64,000 nt of DNA from Paraburkholderia graminis C4D1M (GCF_000172415.1 NZ_ABLD01000021.1:1-64000), one strand, 5' to 3'. Positions 8,315 through 16,955 are shown, numbered from the stretch's first letter. Translations and numbers: made by a program. Notes: generated by a model from the sequence alone, not told the origin.

Positions 8315-9906
8315 GACAAACTCCCTGCTTCATTGGCGTCGAGGTCGTGCAGCAGCGCTTCGCGGCCGCGATAGCCGGCGAAAGCGGCGGCGAGCAACGC
8401 GTCTTGCGACCACGTGCCGCGCTCGAACACACCGGTCAGGCTTCCCGCCGACATCACGCCGATCCGGTCGCAGATCAGCATCAGTTCGCGCAGATCGCTC
8501 GACACCACGACGAGCGCGCGCCCTTCACGAGCCAGCGCGCCCATCAAGCCATAAATATCGAACTTCGCGCCGACGTCGATGCCGCGCGTGGGTTCGTCGA
8601 ATAACAGCACGCGGCAATCGCGCGCGAGCCAGCGGCCGATCACGACCTTCTGCTGATTGCCGCCCGACAGCTCGCCGACAATCTGCGCCGGGCCGGAGCT
8701 GCGAATCCGCATCGCGTCCATCTGCTTTTTCGCCAGCGCGTTCTCGCGCTTCGCATCGACGATGCCGTGCCGCGCCACGCTGCCGATGTTGCCGAGCGAC
8801 ACGTTCGCCGCGATCGGCTGCGGCAGCAGCAGACCCTCGCCTTTGCGGTCTTCGGTGATGAGCGCGATGCCCGCGCGCACCGCGTCCGACGGCGAATCGA
8901 TCCTGACCGGCGCAGGCGGTGCGCCGGGCGTCGGAGCCAGCGCCACCGTGCCGCCGTCTTTCGGGTCGGCGCCGTAAATCAGCCGCATCAACTCCGTGCG
9001 GCCCGCGCCGATCAGCCCGCTGATGCCGAAGATTTCGCCCGCGCGGACTTCGAACGACACGTCGCGGACCACCTTGCCGCGCGAAAGCCGCTCGACGCGC
9101 AAGAGCGGCGCGCCGATCTTGCGCACGCCGAGATCGATCTGCTCGCCAAGCTCGCGGCCGACCATCCACGTGACGATTTCGTCGCTGGTCAGATTGGCCA
9201 TTGCGTCGACGTGCACGAGGCGGCCGTCGCGCAGCACCGCGATCTGCCCGGCGACTCGCGCCAGTTCTTCGAGCCGGTGCGAGATATAGACGAGCGCGAC
9301 GCCGCGCGCCTTCAGGCGCTCGATCTGCTCGAACAGCAGATCGACTTCGCGCGCGGTCAGCATCGCGGTCGGCTCGTCGAGAATCAGCACGCGGCAGTCG
9401 TCGATCAGATTGCGCGCGATCTCCACCATCTGCTGATGACCGATGCCAAGCTCGCCGACGAGCGTATCGGGGTCGATCGCGTCGAGCCCGACTTGCGCCA
9501 TCGCGTGACGCGCGTCCTCGCGCAGCTTGCGGCGATCGATCCAGCCGAAGCTGAACGCGCCCGCGCGCGGCAAGCGGTTCAGGAACAGATTCTCGGCCAC
9601 CGACAACGTCGGCAGCAGATTCAGCTCCTGCATCACCATGCGCACGCCGAGCGCCTCGGCTTCGGTGCGGCTCGCCGGTGCATACGGTTTCCCGGCAAGC
9701 TGCATGGTGCCGGCGGTCGGCTCGACGAGTCCGCCGATGATCTTGGACAGCGTGCTCTTGCCGGCGCCGTTCTCGCCGGTGAGCGCCAATACCTCGCCGG
9801 CGCGCAGCGACAAAGACACGTCGGCGAGCACCGGTTCGGCGTAGGTCTTGCCGATGCCGCTGACGGACAGCACGGCAGGCAAGGCGTCGTGGTCGGTTGA
9901 ATCCAT
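8311..9906 (-). CDS. rbsA: Ribose ABC transporter ATP-binding protein
   Basis: A 531-residue tandem ABC ATPase of the sugar type, energising ribose import. The first nucleotide-binding domain has Walker A GENGAGKST (about residues 47-55) and Walker B LILDEPTAML. The second has a degenerate A site (GLIGAGRTELM), ABC signature LSGGNQQKV and Walker B LLFDEPTRGID, as in RbsA and MglA. The start MDSTDHDALPAV has AGGA upstream; longer frames are not supported. It overlaps rbsC by four bases. Confidence 0.95.
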   Translation of the reverse strand: MDSTDHDALPAVLSVSGIGKTYAEPVLADVSLSLRAGEVLALTGENGAGKSTLSKIIGGLVEPTAGTMQLAGKPYAPASRTEAEALGVRMVMQELNLLPTLSVAENLFLNRLPRAGAFSFGWIDRRKLREDARHAMAQVGLDAIDPDTLVGELGIGHQQMVEIARNLIDDCRVLILDEPTAMLTAREVDLLFEQIERLKARGVALVYISHRLEELARVAGQIAVLRDGRLVHVDAMANLTSDEIVTWMVGRELGEQIDLGVRKIGAPLLRVERLSRGKVVRDVSFEVRAGEIFGISGLIGAGRTELMRLIYGADPKDGGTVALAPTPGAPPAPVRIDSPSDAVRAGIALITEDRKGEGLLLPQPIAANVSLGNIGSVARHGIVDAKRENALAKKQMDAMRIRSSGPAQIVGELSGGNQQKVVIGRWLARDCRVLLFDEPTRGIDVGAKFDIYGLMGALAREGRALVVVSSDLRELMLICDRIGVMSAGSLTGVFERGTWSQDALLAAAFAGYRGREALLHDLDANEAGSLS

Positions 9907-10125
9907 CGCGATCCTGTTTCGCGGCGCGAGGCGCGTCTCACACGATCTGCTCGGGCGAGACGGCGCCGGGCGCCGCGCGGTCAATGCCGGCCCAATGCGC
10001 GGAATGCGCAGGCGCTCTGGCCGCGCTCCCTCTCGCCGCACGGCCGCCGTCATGACGCTTACCTCTGAATTAACGGCGGCCCGGCGGGTTTCTTGAGCGG
10101 CTATTGAGCGTTCATTGAATAGTAG

Positions 10126-10162
10126 GCGCGGATTCGCGTGCTGATGCGGCGCGAATCCGCGC
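10126..10162 (-). promoter_or_regulatory. Intercistronic hairpin between rbsB and rbsA
   Basis: A 13-bp perfect stem (10126-10138 with 10150-10162, core CGCGGATTCGCG) with an 11-base loop, just past the rbsB stop codon and inside a 287-base gap before rbsA. It has no T tract. It most likely stabilises the rbsB part of the mRNA or partly terminates transcription, so that binding protein is made in excess over ATPase and permease. Confidence 0.6.
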
Positions 10163-10193
10163 GCCCTGCTAGTCGGTCATGCGCTGGCGGCAC

Positions 10194-11156
10194 TTATTTC
10201 GTCACCAGGTCGCACGGCGTTTCCACCACGCCCGACAACTGCGACTGCTTCTTGTGCTCGCTCAACGCTTTCAGCGCGGTGTCGATGCCGAACACGGCCT
10301 GCTTCGCGGCGTACTGGTCGGCAGTGGCGAGCACGCGGCCGTCCTTCAGCATCGGCTTGATCGCATTGATGTTGTCGTAGCCGACCACCATCACCTTGCC
10401 CTGCTTGCCTGCCGCGCGGATCGCGGAAACCGCGCCGATCGCCATGTTGTCGTTGCCCGCGAGCAGCGCCTTCAGGTTCGGGTACTCGTTGAGCATCGCG
10501 GAAGCGACCGCGTTGCCCTTGTCGATTTCCCATTCGCCCGACTGCACGGATACCACCTTGGCGCCGACCGCCTGCATCGCGTCCTTGAAGCCGGCCGTGC
10601 GCTGCTGCGCATTGGTCGTGGTCGACACGCCTTCGAGGATGCCGACCTCGTCGCCCGCCTTCAGCTTCTTCGCGAGATAGTCGCCGACCTTCTGCGCGCC
10701 CTTGCGGTTATCCGGTCCGACGAAGGGCACGTTCAGGTCTTTCGACTTGAGCACGTCCGGGTCGAGCCGGTTGTCGATATTCACGACGATGATGCCCGCG
10801 TCCACCGCTTTCTTCACGACCGGCACGAGCGCCTTCGAGTCGGCCGGCGCCAGCACGATCGCGTCGACCTTCGAGACGATCATCTGTTCGACGATGCGGA
10901 TCTGGTTCGCCGTATCGGTCTCGTCCTTGATGCCGTTCGTGATCAGGTCGAACTGCGACGGGTTGTGCTTCTGATAGTCCTTCGCGCCGTTTTCCATCGT
11001 GAGGAAGAACTCGTTGGCGAGCGACTTCATGACGAGCGCGACTTTGGGCTTATGAGCGGGCGCCGTCTGGGCATAGGCGGCGGAAAACGGCAAGGCGGTG
11101 CTGGCGGTGGCGAGGATTGCGGCCGCCACGATGCGGCGGCGAATGCGATTGCTCAT
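10194..11156 (-). CDS. rbsB: Periplasmic D-ribose-binding protein
   Basis: A 320-residue periplasmic sugar-binding protein. It has a signal peptide at residues 1-29 (MSNRIRRRIVAAAILATAS...AYA|QTAPA), then a type I periplasmic binding fold with KVALVMKSLANEFF, VDAIVLAPADSKAL, IVVNIDNRLD and LAGNDNMAIGAV, all typical of RbsB. It is the first gene of the leftward operon, with AGGAGA seven bases before the start. The operator palindrome is 51 bases upstream of the start codon. Confidence 0.94.
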   Translation of the reverse strand: MSNRIRRRIVAAAILATASTALPFSAAYAQTAPAHKPKVALVMKSLANEFFLTMENGAKDYQKHNPSQFDLITNGIKDETDTANQIRIVEQMIVSKVDAIVLAPADSKALVPVVKKAVDAGIIVVNIDNRLDPDVLKSKDLNVPFVGPDNRKGAQKVGDYLAKKLKAGDEVGILEGVSTTTNAQQRTAGFKDAMQAVGAKVVSVQSGEWEIDKGNAVASAMLNEYPNLKALLAGNDNMAIGAVSAIRAAGKQGKVMVVGYDNINAIKPMLKDGRVLATADQYAAKQAVFGIDTALKALSEHKKQSQLSGVVETPCDLVTK

Positions 11157-11510
11157 GCATATCTCCTGGGTTTGTCAGGCTCTGTCGAGCCGTATTTTTA
11201 GTTGCGCGCAAACGTTTGCGGGACTCATTCTCAGCGCATCGCGGCCAAACTGTCAACGATCCGAAGTGTTGCAGTGCATCGGCGTGCAAAAAGTGCGGCG
11301 TGTCGGGCGGCTCGCGAAAGCGCTCGCCGGCCGGGCGCCGAAACGCCTCGCAGACCGTCCGGCAGACGATGATTGGCAATGGGTCCTCGCTTGGGTCCGC
11401 GTGTGACGGTGTTGCCGCCGGCTGCAATCTCCGCCGCCAACGGGCCGCCTATGCTGGACTTTTATTGCGCCGCGTGCAAGCGGGACCGGCGCGCAAGCGC
11501 GGCTTTGCGC
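11157..11510. other. Intergenic region: rbs promoter/operator and corA 3' side
   Basis: The left part (to about 11260) should hold the rbs promoter and contains the RbsR operator. No gene is seen to the right, and no clean terminator for the leftward corA gene is visible there. Confidence 0.5.
11207..11220. promoter_or_regulatory. Predicted RbsR operator
   Basis: CGCAAACGTTTGCG is a perfect 14-bp palindrome with the central CG and AAACGTTT core typical of LacI/PurR/RbsR sites. It is 51-64 bases upstream of the rbsB start codon, where a repressor would block the operon promoter. The encoded rbsR is the obvious partner. Confidence 0.75.
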
Positions 11511-12488
11511 TCAGAGCCAGCCGGCCTTGCGAAAACGCCAGTAGAGGATGACGTCGACGGTGAGCATGATCCCCAGGCAAAGCGGATAACCGTAGCGGAA
11601 ATGCAGCTCCGGGATGTTCTGAAAATTCATGCCGTAGATGCCGGCGATCATCGTCGGCACCGCGAACAGCGCGGCGAACGAACCGAGCCGCTTGGTCACT
11701 TCGTTCTCCGCGAGCGAGATCATGCCGAGGTTCACCTGCACGGCGGTTACGACCATTTCGCGCCGTCCGTCGATGATGCGCACGATCCGCTCAAGGTGGT
11801 CGTACACGTCGCGAAAGTAAGCCTGCATGCCTTCGCAGACGCTCGGAATGCGCCCGCCCGTGAGCTTGCTGATCGCTTCCTGCAGCGGCGCGATGTGATG
11901 CTGAAGAATCACGAGGCGCCGCTTCAGCGAATACAGATCCTGAATGATCGCGCGCGATGCCGCCGAATTGTTGCGCTCGAAAATGCGGTCTTCGATCGCT
12001 TCGATCTCGGTGTTCACCGCGTCGATGATCGGGAAATAACGGTCGACGATGTCGTCCGCAAGCGCATACAGCACGAACGCGGAGCCCGCCTTCAGCAACT
12101 GCGGCTCGCGCTCGCAGCGCGCCCGCACGTTCTGAAAACCCGCGCGCGTGCCGCGCCGCACCGACAGCACATAGTTCGCTCCGACGAATACGTCGACCTC
12201 GCCGAGCAGCAGTTCGCCGTCCTCGTCCATCTCGACGGTGTGCATGACCGCGAACAGCGACTCGCCGTACTCCTCGATCTTCGGCCGTTGATGACCGTTC
12301 TGCGCGTCTTCGATTGCGAGGTCGTGCAGACCGAACTCGTGCTTCATCACCGCGAGTTCGCCCGGGCCCGGATCTTTCAACGCGACCCACACGAAACACT
12401 CGGGCCGCGCGACGTAGTCGCTGATGCTATCGATGTCGATGTCTGCCAGCTTCCGGCCGTCCTGATAGGCGGCGCAATTGATCAGCAT
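11511..12488 (-). CDS. corA: CorA family magnesium/cobalt transporter
   Basis: A 325-residue CorA-type channel for Mg2+ and Co2+. It has a large N-terminal cytoplasmic alpha/beta domain, long helices, and two C-terminal membrane helices. The signature GMN is at residues 286-288 at the end of TM1 (IYGMNFQNIPEL), and the protein ends in the basic RFRKAGWL. The start MLINCAAYQDG was chosen because CAGGG lies upstream and the family begins near here; an upstream in-frame start adds 26 Cys/Arg-rich residues with no homology-like features. It stands alone, with the kinase gene divergent on its right. Confidence 0.94.
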   Translation of the reverse strand: MLINCAAYQDGRKLADIDIDSISDYVARPECFVWVALKDPGPGELAVMKHEFGLHDLAIEDAQNGHQRPKIEEYGESLFAVMHTVEMDEDGELLLGEVDVFVGANYVLSVRRGTRAGFQNVRARCEREPQLLKAGSAFVLYALADDIVDRYFPIIDAVNTEIEAIEDRIFERNNSAASRAIIQDLYSLKRRLVILQHHIAPLQEAISKLTGGRIPSVCEGMQAYFRDVYDHLERIVRIIDGRREMVVTAVQVNLGMISLAENEVTKRLGSFAALFAVPTMIAGIYGMNFQNIPELHFRYGYPLCLGIMLTVDVILYWRFRKAGWL

Positions 12489-12689
12489 GTTGGTTACCCT
12501 GAAAGCGGAACAGAGCGGGCTGCATCGCCGCACACGCGTGCAAGCCCCTCTGCATGAATGGAACAAGTAACCGTCATGTTAAGGGCTGCGGGCTGCGCTC
12601 ATGTATCGATTTGTTAAAGGCCCCGGCGCTTGCGCGCCTCTGCGTTCTTCTTCATGATCGATGCAAAGGAAGACAGTAAGGAGACTGCA

Positions 12690-12755
12690 ATGTGGTATTT
12701 GAATTCGATGCCCGCTATTGCCGCGGCGGTTCGGATGGAGGACAGCTTGTCGTGA
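12690..12755 (+). CDS. Short leader peptide ORF coupled to P-loop kinase
   Basis: A 21-codon ORF (MWYLNSMPAIAAAVRMEDSLS) with a near-perfect ribosome site AAGGAG six bases before the ATG. Its TGA (12753-12755) overlaps a GTG start (12752-12754) of the kinase gene as GTGA, the usual geometry of translational coupling. It is too short for a domain and I recognise no family. The ribosome site is better than the kinase's own, so it may be a coupling or regulatory leader. Expression is unproven. Confidence 0.45.
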   Translation: MWYLNSMPAIAAAVRMEDSLS

Positions 12756-13339
12756 GCCGCCTCGTTTTTATTTGCGGTCATGCGGGCACCGGCAAGACGA
12801 CGCTCGCAAAAATGCTGATCGGCAGGTTGATGAAAGCAACCGGTTCGCCGTTCTGTCTGCTCGACAAGGACACGCTGTACGGCGGCTATAGCGCGGCCGC
12901 GATGGGCATGCTGACAGGCGACCCGAACGATCGCGACAGCCCGCTGTTCCTCGAGCATCTGCGCGAGCCGGAATATCGCGGGCTCATCGACACCGCGCGC
13001 GATAATCTCGAACTCGGCGTGAGCGCACTGGTGGTCGGGCCGCTGTCACGCGAAGTCCGCGAGCGGCGGCTTTTCGATCGCGCGTGGCTCGGCGTCGGCG
13101 ACGATGTCAGCGTGCGCGTGGCGTGGGTGCATGTATCGGAAGAGACGGCGCAGCAGCGAATCGTGGCGCGCGCCAATCCGAACGACGCGTACAAACTCGC
13201 TCACTGGGACGAATACCGTCAGCGGCGCTTCGTGCGGGCCGGCGACATGTGCAACGATCTGCTGATGTTCGATAACACGGCGCCGAGCGCGGCCGATTAC
13301 GACGCGCTGCTCGCGCGTATTCTCGGCGAGCCGCAGTAA
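12752..13339 (+). CDS. P-loop kinase/ATPase, AAA_33-like
   Basis: A 195-residue soluble nucleotide-binding protein. The Walker A motif GHAGTGKTT is at residues 9-17, followed by LLDKDTLYGG, which resembles the substrate-binding part of small-molecule kinases such as shikimate or gluconate kinase. It continues through VGPLSREVRE and an Arg-rich lid (WDEYRQRRFVRAGD). The GTG start overlaps the leader stop; a more upstream GTG at 12692 is in frame, but its ribosome site belongs better to the ATG at 12690. A strong terminator follows. The substrate is unknown. Confidence 0.75.
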   Translation: MSRLVFICGHAGTGKTTLAKMLIGRLMKATGSPFCLLDKDTLYGGYSAAAMGMLTGDPNDRDSPLFLEHLREPEYRGLIDTARDNLELGVSALVVGPLSREVRERRLFDRAWLGVGDDVSVRVAWVHVSEETAQQRIVARANPNDAYKLAHWDEYRQRRFVRAGDMCNDLLMFDNTAPSAADYDALLARILGEPQ

Positions 13340-13355
13340 ACGAAAAAACGCGCAA

Positions 13356-13379
13356 AAACGCCCCACGTGTGGGGCGTTT
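13356..13379. terminator. Bidirectional intrinsic terminator
   Basis: AAACGCCCCAC (13356-13366) and GTGGGGCGTTT (13369-13379) form an 11-bp GC-rich stem flanked by A and T runs. It lies between the convergent kinase gene and saccharopine dehydrogenase-like gene and can serve both. Confidence 0.75.
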
Positions 13380-13409
13380 GCGCTTTCAGCTTCTATCGAA
13401 GATGGTTCG

Positions 13410-14516
13410 TCAAACCGTCGCGAGTGTTTGCAGCGAGTCCAGAGTTTGCCCTTCATAAAGCTGGCCGAAGCGGTTGCCGAGGAAGTCGCGCAGCGACACC
13501 TGCTCCTGACGCACGAAGCCGCGTTGCGGCAGCTTCTTTTCGCGGAACAGATCGAGCACCGCGCACATCGCGCCGGCCGTCGTGATCTGGATCGCGCTCA
13601 TCGGCACGCCGCAGACCGTCTTCGCGAAGATCTTGCGGGTAAACACTTCCTGCACCAGTTGCCCGTCGCGCATGCCGCTCACGGTGATGAACACGAGCAC
13701 CACGTCTTGCGCGGTCGACGGCACCGAGCGGCGCATGATGCTCTTGAGCGTATCGCGGTCGCTGGAAAGACGCAGGTCTTCGAGCAGGAACTGCATCAGA
13801 TTGCGGTGGCCGGGATAGCGCACCGACTTGTAATCGAGCGATTCGACGCGGCCCGACAGCGTTTCGCAGAGCGTACCCAAACCGCCCGATGTATTGAACG
13901 CTTCGTACTCGGTGCCGTCGAGCGAAAAATGTTCGAGGCCTTCGAGCGGCTGCACCCACTGCGTGCGGCTATCGCGAATCGCTTCGCACGGCTGGCAATA
14001 TTCGTTGATGAGGCCGTCGACGCTCCACGTCAGGTTGTACTTCAGCGCATTGGTCGGGAATTGCGGCAGCGCGCCGACCCGCATCTTCACGTCGCGAATC
14101 TCCGTGAAGCGGTTCGCGAGTTCGTGCGCGGCAATGCCGATGAAGCCCGGCGCGAGACCGCATTGCGGCATGAATGCGTGGTCGGCGTCGTCGGCGATCG
14201 CGCGGATTGCGTGGGTCGCGCGCACGTCTTCGGTTAAGTCGAAATAATGCACGCCTGCGCCCTTGGCGGCAGCGGCCACGTTCACCGCGAGATAATACGG
14301 CAGTGCATTGACGAGCGCATCGAAGCCATGAATCGCGGCGCGCAGTGCGGCGGCATCGGCGGAATCCACGCGGCGGGTCGCAATGCCTTGCGCGGCGAGT
14401 TTGTCGAGCGCGGGCTGATCGCGGTCGAATGCGACGACGTCATAGTCGCCGGTTTCGCGCAGCATATGCGCAATGGTGTGACCGATCAGACCTGCACCAA
14501 CGATGGCAACTTTCAT
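13410..14516 (-). CDS. Saccharopine dehydrogenase-family oxidoreductase (possible lysine 6-dehydrogenase)
   Basis: A 368-residue NAD(P)-dependent oxidoreductase. The Rossmann motif is at the N-terminus (MKVAIVGAGLIGHTIAHML), followed by HYFDLTEDV, PQCGLAPGF and NLTWSVDGLINEYCQPCE, all characteristic of saccharopine/lysine 6-dehydrogenases. These act on lysine or its adducts in the alpha-aminoadipate route. The start has AAAGGAG upstream. An Lrp/AsnC-type regulator gene lies 276 bases upstream on the same strand, which suggests amino-acid-responsive control. The exact substrate is inferred from family only. Confidence 0.82.
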   Translation of the reverse strand: MKVAIVGAGLIGHTIAHMLRETGDYDVVAFDRDQPALDKLAAQGIATRRVDSADAAALRAAIHGFDALVNALPYYLAVNVAAAAKGAGVHYFDLTEDVRATHAIRAIADDADHAFMPQCGLAPGFIGIAAHELANRFTEIRDVKMRVGALPQFPTNALKYNLTWSVDGLINEYCQPCEAIRDSRTQWVQPLEGLEHFSLDGTEYEAFNTSGGLGTLCETLSGRVESLDYKSVRYPGHRNLMQFLLEDLRLSSDRDTLKSIMRRSVPSTAQDVVLVFITVSGMRDGQLVQEVFTRKIFAKTVCGVPMSAIQITTAGAMCAVLDLFREKKLPQRGFVRQEQVSLRDFLGNRFGQLYEGQTLDSLQTLATV

Positions 14517-14703
14517 GTTCTTCTCCTTTGTCGATCGGAGCGGCGCGTGAGCACCTCGTCCGGTTCATTTCGTGCGCTGTCTCCAGCTTCAGGTGCGCCG
14601 CGATCGAGCGCGGCGCGCGGCGGGCTGAACCCTCGAACGACAGTGTAGGGAGAAGCAAAACCAGTTCATACGCGCAAAATGCTGCGTAATGACCATCAAC
14701 TTC

Positions 14704-14735
14704 GACGTTTTGACGAGCCACGCCGACGAAACGTC
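14704..14735. promoter_or_regulatory. Inverted repeat upstream of saccharopine dehydrogenase-like gene
   Basis: GACGTTTTG (14704-14712) and CGAAACGTC (14727-14735) match at eight of nine positions with a 14-base spacer, about 190 bases upstream of the gene. It is a candidate operator, perhaps for the neighbouring Lrp-type regulator, although it does not look like the classical Lrp consensus. Confidence 0.3.
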
Positions 14736-14792
14736 AGGAACGCGTCAAAAGCGCCATAAAAGATCATCTAAAAAACGTCGGCAACGTGCGCT

Positions 14793-15251
14793 TCACACCA
14801 TGCCGCGATCGATCTTGCGCGCGAGAATGATCGAGGTCGTGGTCCGCTCCACGCCCTCGAGTCCGCCGATCTGATCGAGCAGATCGTTCAGACGATCGGG
14901 CGAATCCGCACGCAGCCAGGCGACGTAGTCGAATTCGCCGCTCACCGCGCATAGCAGTTGCACCTCGGGCATCTTGCCGAGGCGCTTTTGCACAGCGGGC
15001 CCATGCTTCGGCGCGATGATGATCCCCACATACGCATAGATGCTCGAATCGAGCACGTCCTGGCCGAGCCGCACGCTGTAGCCCGCGATCACGTTGCTGC
15101 GCTCGAGCCGCGCGATTCTGGCGATCACGGTGGTACGCGCAACGCCGAGCTGGCGCGCGAGATTGGCGACGCTTTCTCGCGCGTTCGCCTGAAGCAGCGC
15201 CACGAGGTTGCGGTCGAGATCGTCGAGTTGGTCGAGGCGCGGAGGTCTCAT
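14793..15251 (-). CDS. Lrp/AsnC family transcriptional regulator
   Basis: A 152-residue feast/famine regulator. The N-terminal helix-turn-helix spans about residues 10-60 (LDDLDRNLVALLQANARESVA... VARTTVIARIARLE). The C-terminal RAM ligand-binding domain includes CAVSGEFDYVAWLRADSPDRLNDLL. The length is normal. It lies upstream of the saccharopine dehydrogenase-like gene in the same direction, so local control of amino-acid catabolism is likely. Such proteins usually also regulate themselves. Confidence 0.92.
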   Translation of the reverse strand: MRPPRLDQLDDLDRNLVALLQANARESVANLARQLGVARTTVIARIARLERSNVIAGYSVRLGQDVLDSSIYAYVGIIIAPKHGPAVQKRLGKMPEVQLLCAVSGEFDYVAWLRADSPDRLNDLLDQIGGLEGVERTTTSIILARKIDRGMV

Positions 15252-15321
15252 CGGAGAAGGAAGAAGAAGTGGTCGGAGTGGTGCGGATTATCGCGCGTCT
15301 TCAGTGCCATGCGGCGCGTCT

Positions 15322-16206
15322 TCAAACGCCGAAGCGCTCGATCACGAAGTCGATGAAGCTGGTCAGCTTGGGCGTGGCGCGCCGATCGCGCGGATAGACG
15401 AGATGCACGGGCGCGCCTTGCGGCAGATGCTCTTCCAGCACCGACACCAGTTCTCCGCTCTCGATCTCGCGTGCGAGCAGCGCCTCCGGTTGCAGCACGA
15501 GGCCGAAGCCGCGCAATGCGGCGACCTTGAGCGCCTGACCGTTATTCGCGCGAAAACGTCCTGCGCGGAGCGGGTTTTCCGTTGCGCTTTCGCCGCCGAG
15601 CCTCCATGTCCCCTCGCGGCCCCAATGCAGGAAACCGAGACATTCGTGATGCGCGAGATCGGCCGGCGTGCGCGGAATGCCCGCGCGCGCAAGGTACGCC
15701 GGCGACGCGCACGCGCGCATGCGATACGGCTTCAATGGCCGCGCGACAAAACTCGAATCCGGCAGATGGCCGATGCGCACCGCTGCGTCGAAACCTTCTT
15801 CGACGAGGTCCCTCATGCGGTTCGACAGGTCGAGTTCGAGCGTGACGTCGGGCCATGCGCTCAGATAATCGGTCATCGCCGAAGAGAAGACTTCGACGCC
15901 GTAGGTGAGCGGCACCGTCACCTTCAGCACGCCGCGCGGCGCGGCGGCCATCGCTTCGGCGAGCGACTCGGCGTCCTTCACGTCCGCGAGAATGCGCCGG
16001 CACTGCTCGTAGTATTGCCGGCCGATCTCGGTCAGGCTTTGACGGCGCGTGGTGCGCGTGAGCAGCCGCGTGCCGAGCCGCGTCTCGAGCGAACGGATGT
16101 GTTTGCCGACCATCGCCGACGAAATGTCGAAGCGCTCCGCTGCCGCCGTGAGGCTGCCCGCCTCCACCACGGCCACGAAAATCTCCATGCTGACGAATTT
16201 ATCCAC
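15322..16206 (-). CDS. LysR family transcriptional regulator
   Basis: A 294-residue LysR-type regulator. The winged helix-turn-helix is in residues 1-60 (MEIFVAVVEAGSLTAAAERFDISSAMVGKHIRSLE), followed by the linker helix and a substrate-binding domain. It belongs to the subgroup with RLLTRTTRRQSLTE, common next to oxidoreductase or efflux genes. The chosen start is GTG with AGGA eight bases upstream; a second start six codons downstream is possible. It is divergent from the periplasmic protein gene at 16431, across 224 bases that contain a 16-bp palindrome. Confidence 0.9.
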   Translation of the reverse strand: MDKFVSMEIFVAVVEAGSLTAAAERFDISSAMVGKHIRSLETRLGTRLLTRTTRRQSLTEIGRQYYEQCRRILADVKDAESLAEAMAAAPRGVLKVTVPLTYGVEVFSSAMTDYLSAWPDVTLELDLSNRMRDLVEEGFDAAVRIGHLPDSSFVARPLKPYRMRACASPAYLARAGIPRTPADLAHHECLGFLHWGREGTWRLGGESATENPLRAGRFRANNGQALKVAALRGFGLVLQPEALLAREIESGELVSVLEEHLPQGAPVHLVYPRDRRATPKLTSFIDFVIERFGV

Positions 16207-16355
16207 CCGCTATTTCCTGTTCGTTTCGGTTGTAAGCGTTTGTCGCACAAGAGCCGCATTGTAGGGATATCGTGATACTAATAGCGGCGACCGTAAGGAT
16301 CGAGCGATCCGCATCATGACGCCTGGCGAGTTATCCGGCGTTATGTCACGTTATG

Positions 16356-16371
16356 CCGCGTCATGACGCGG
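16356..16371. promoter_or_regulatory. 16-bp perfect palindrome in divergent promoter region
   Basis: CCGCGTCATGACGCGG is perfectly self-complementary and lies 60 bases upstream of the periplasmic protein gene. A related half (CATGACGC) recurs at 16316. It is an operator candidate; the binding protein is not identified. Confidence 0.45.
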
Positions 16372-16430
16372 AACGCTCGCCGCACGCACTGGTCCAATCG
16401 TCCCAATTCGAATAGACATCAGGAGTTTCG

Positions 16431-16955
16431 ATGAAAAAAGCACTGGTCTTGCTGGCCTCCGCAGTCGCGATGAGCGGCGCATTCGCACAACAAGCCTCGG
16501 CGCCGGCAGCGGCGCCCTCGGGCACGGCCGCGTCCGCGCCCGCCGCGAAAGCTGGACATGAACGCAATGTCGAAGACCGCATCGCCTATCTGCATTCGCA
16601 ACTGAAGATTACGCCGGAGCAGGAGCCGCAATGGAAAGCGTTCGCCGACGTGATGCGCGGCAACGGCCAGACGATGGGCGAGCTGTTCAAGGAACGCCGC
16701 GCCGCGACAAACCTGTCCGCGCTCGACGACATGAAGCAGTATGCGACCATCGCGCAGGCCCATGCGGACGGCGTGAAGAAACTGGTGGACGCATTCGATC
16801 CGCTCTACAACAGCTTCTCGCCGGAACAAAAGAAGCTCGCCGATACGACGTTCCATCGCGAAGGCGGTGCTGAGGGCGGGCGTCGTCATCACGGCAAGGG
16901 CAAGAGCGGCAAAGCGGCGCCGGCTCCGGCGAGCGATGCAACGGTGAAGCCTTAA
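16431..16955 (+). CDS. Periplasmic LTXXQ/Spy-like protein
   Basis: A 174-residue exported protein. The signal peptide is at residues 1-19 (MKKALVLLASAVAMSGAFA). After an Ala/Pro-rich stretch comes a helical domain with two LTxxQ-type motifs, LKITPEQEPQW (about 58-68) and FSPEQKKLAD (about 131-140), as in Spy/CpxP-like periplasmic chaperones. The C-terminus is His/Lys/Gly-rich (RRHHGKGKSGK). The ribosome site CAGGAG is seven bases upstream. A role in envelope stress or metal handling is inferred from the family. Confidence 0.75.
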   Translation: MKKALVLLASAVAMSGAFAQQASAPAAAPSGTAASAPAAKAGHERNVEDRIAYLHSQLKITPEQEPQWKAFADVMRGNGQTMGELFKERRAATNLSALDDMKQYATIAQAHADGVKKLVDAFDPLYNSFSPEQKKLADTTFHREGGAEGGRRHHGKGKSGKAAPAPASDATVKP

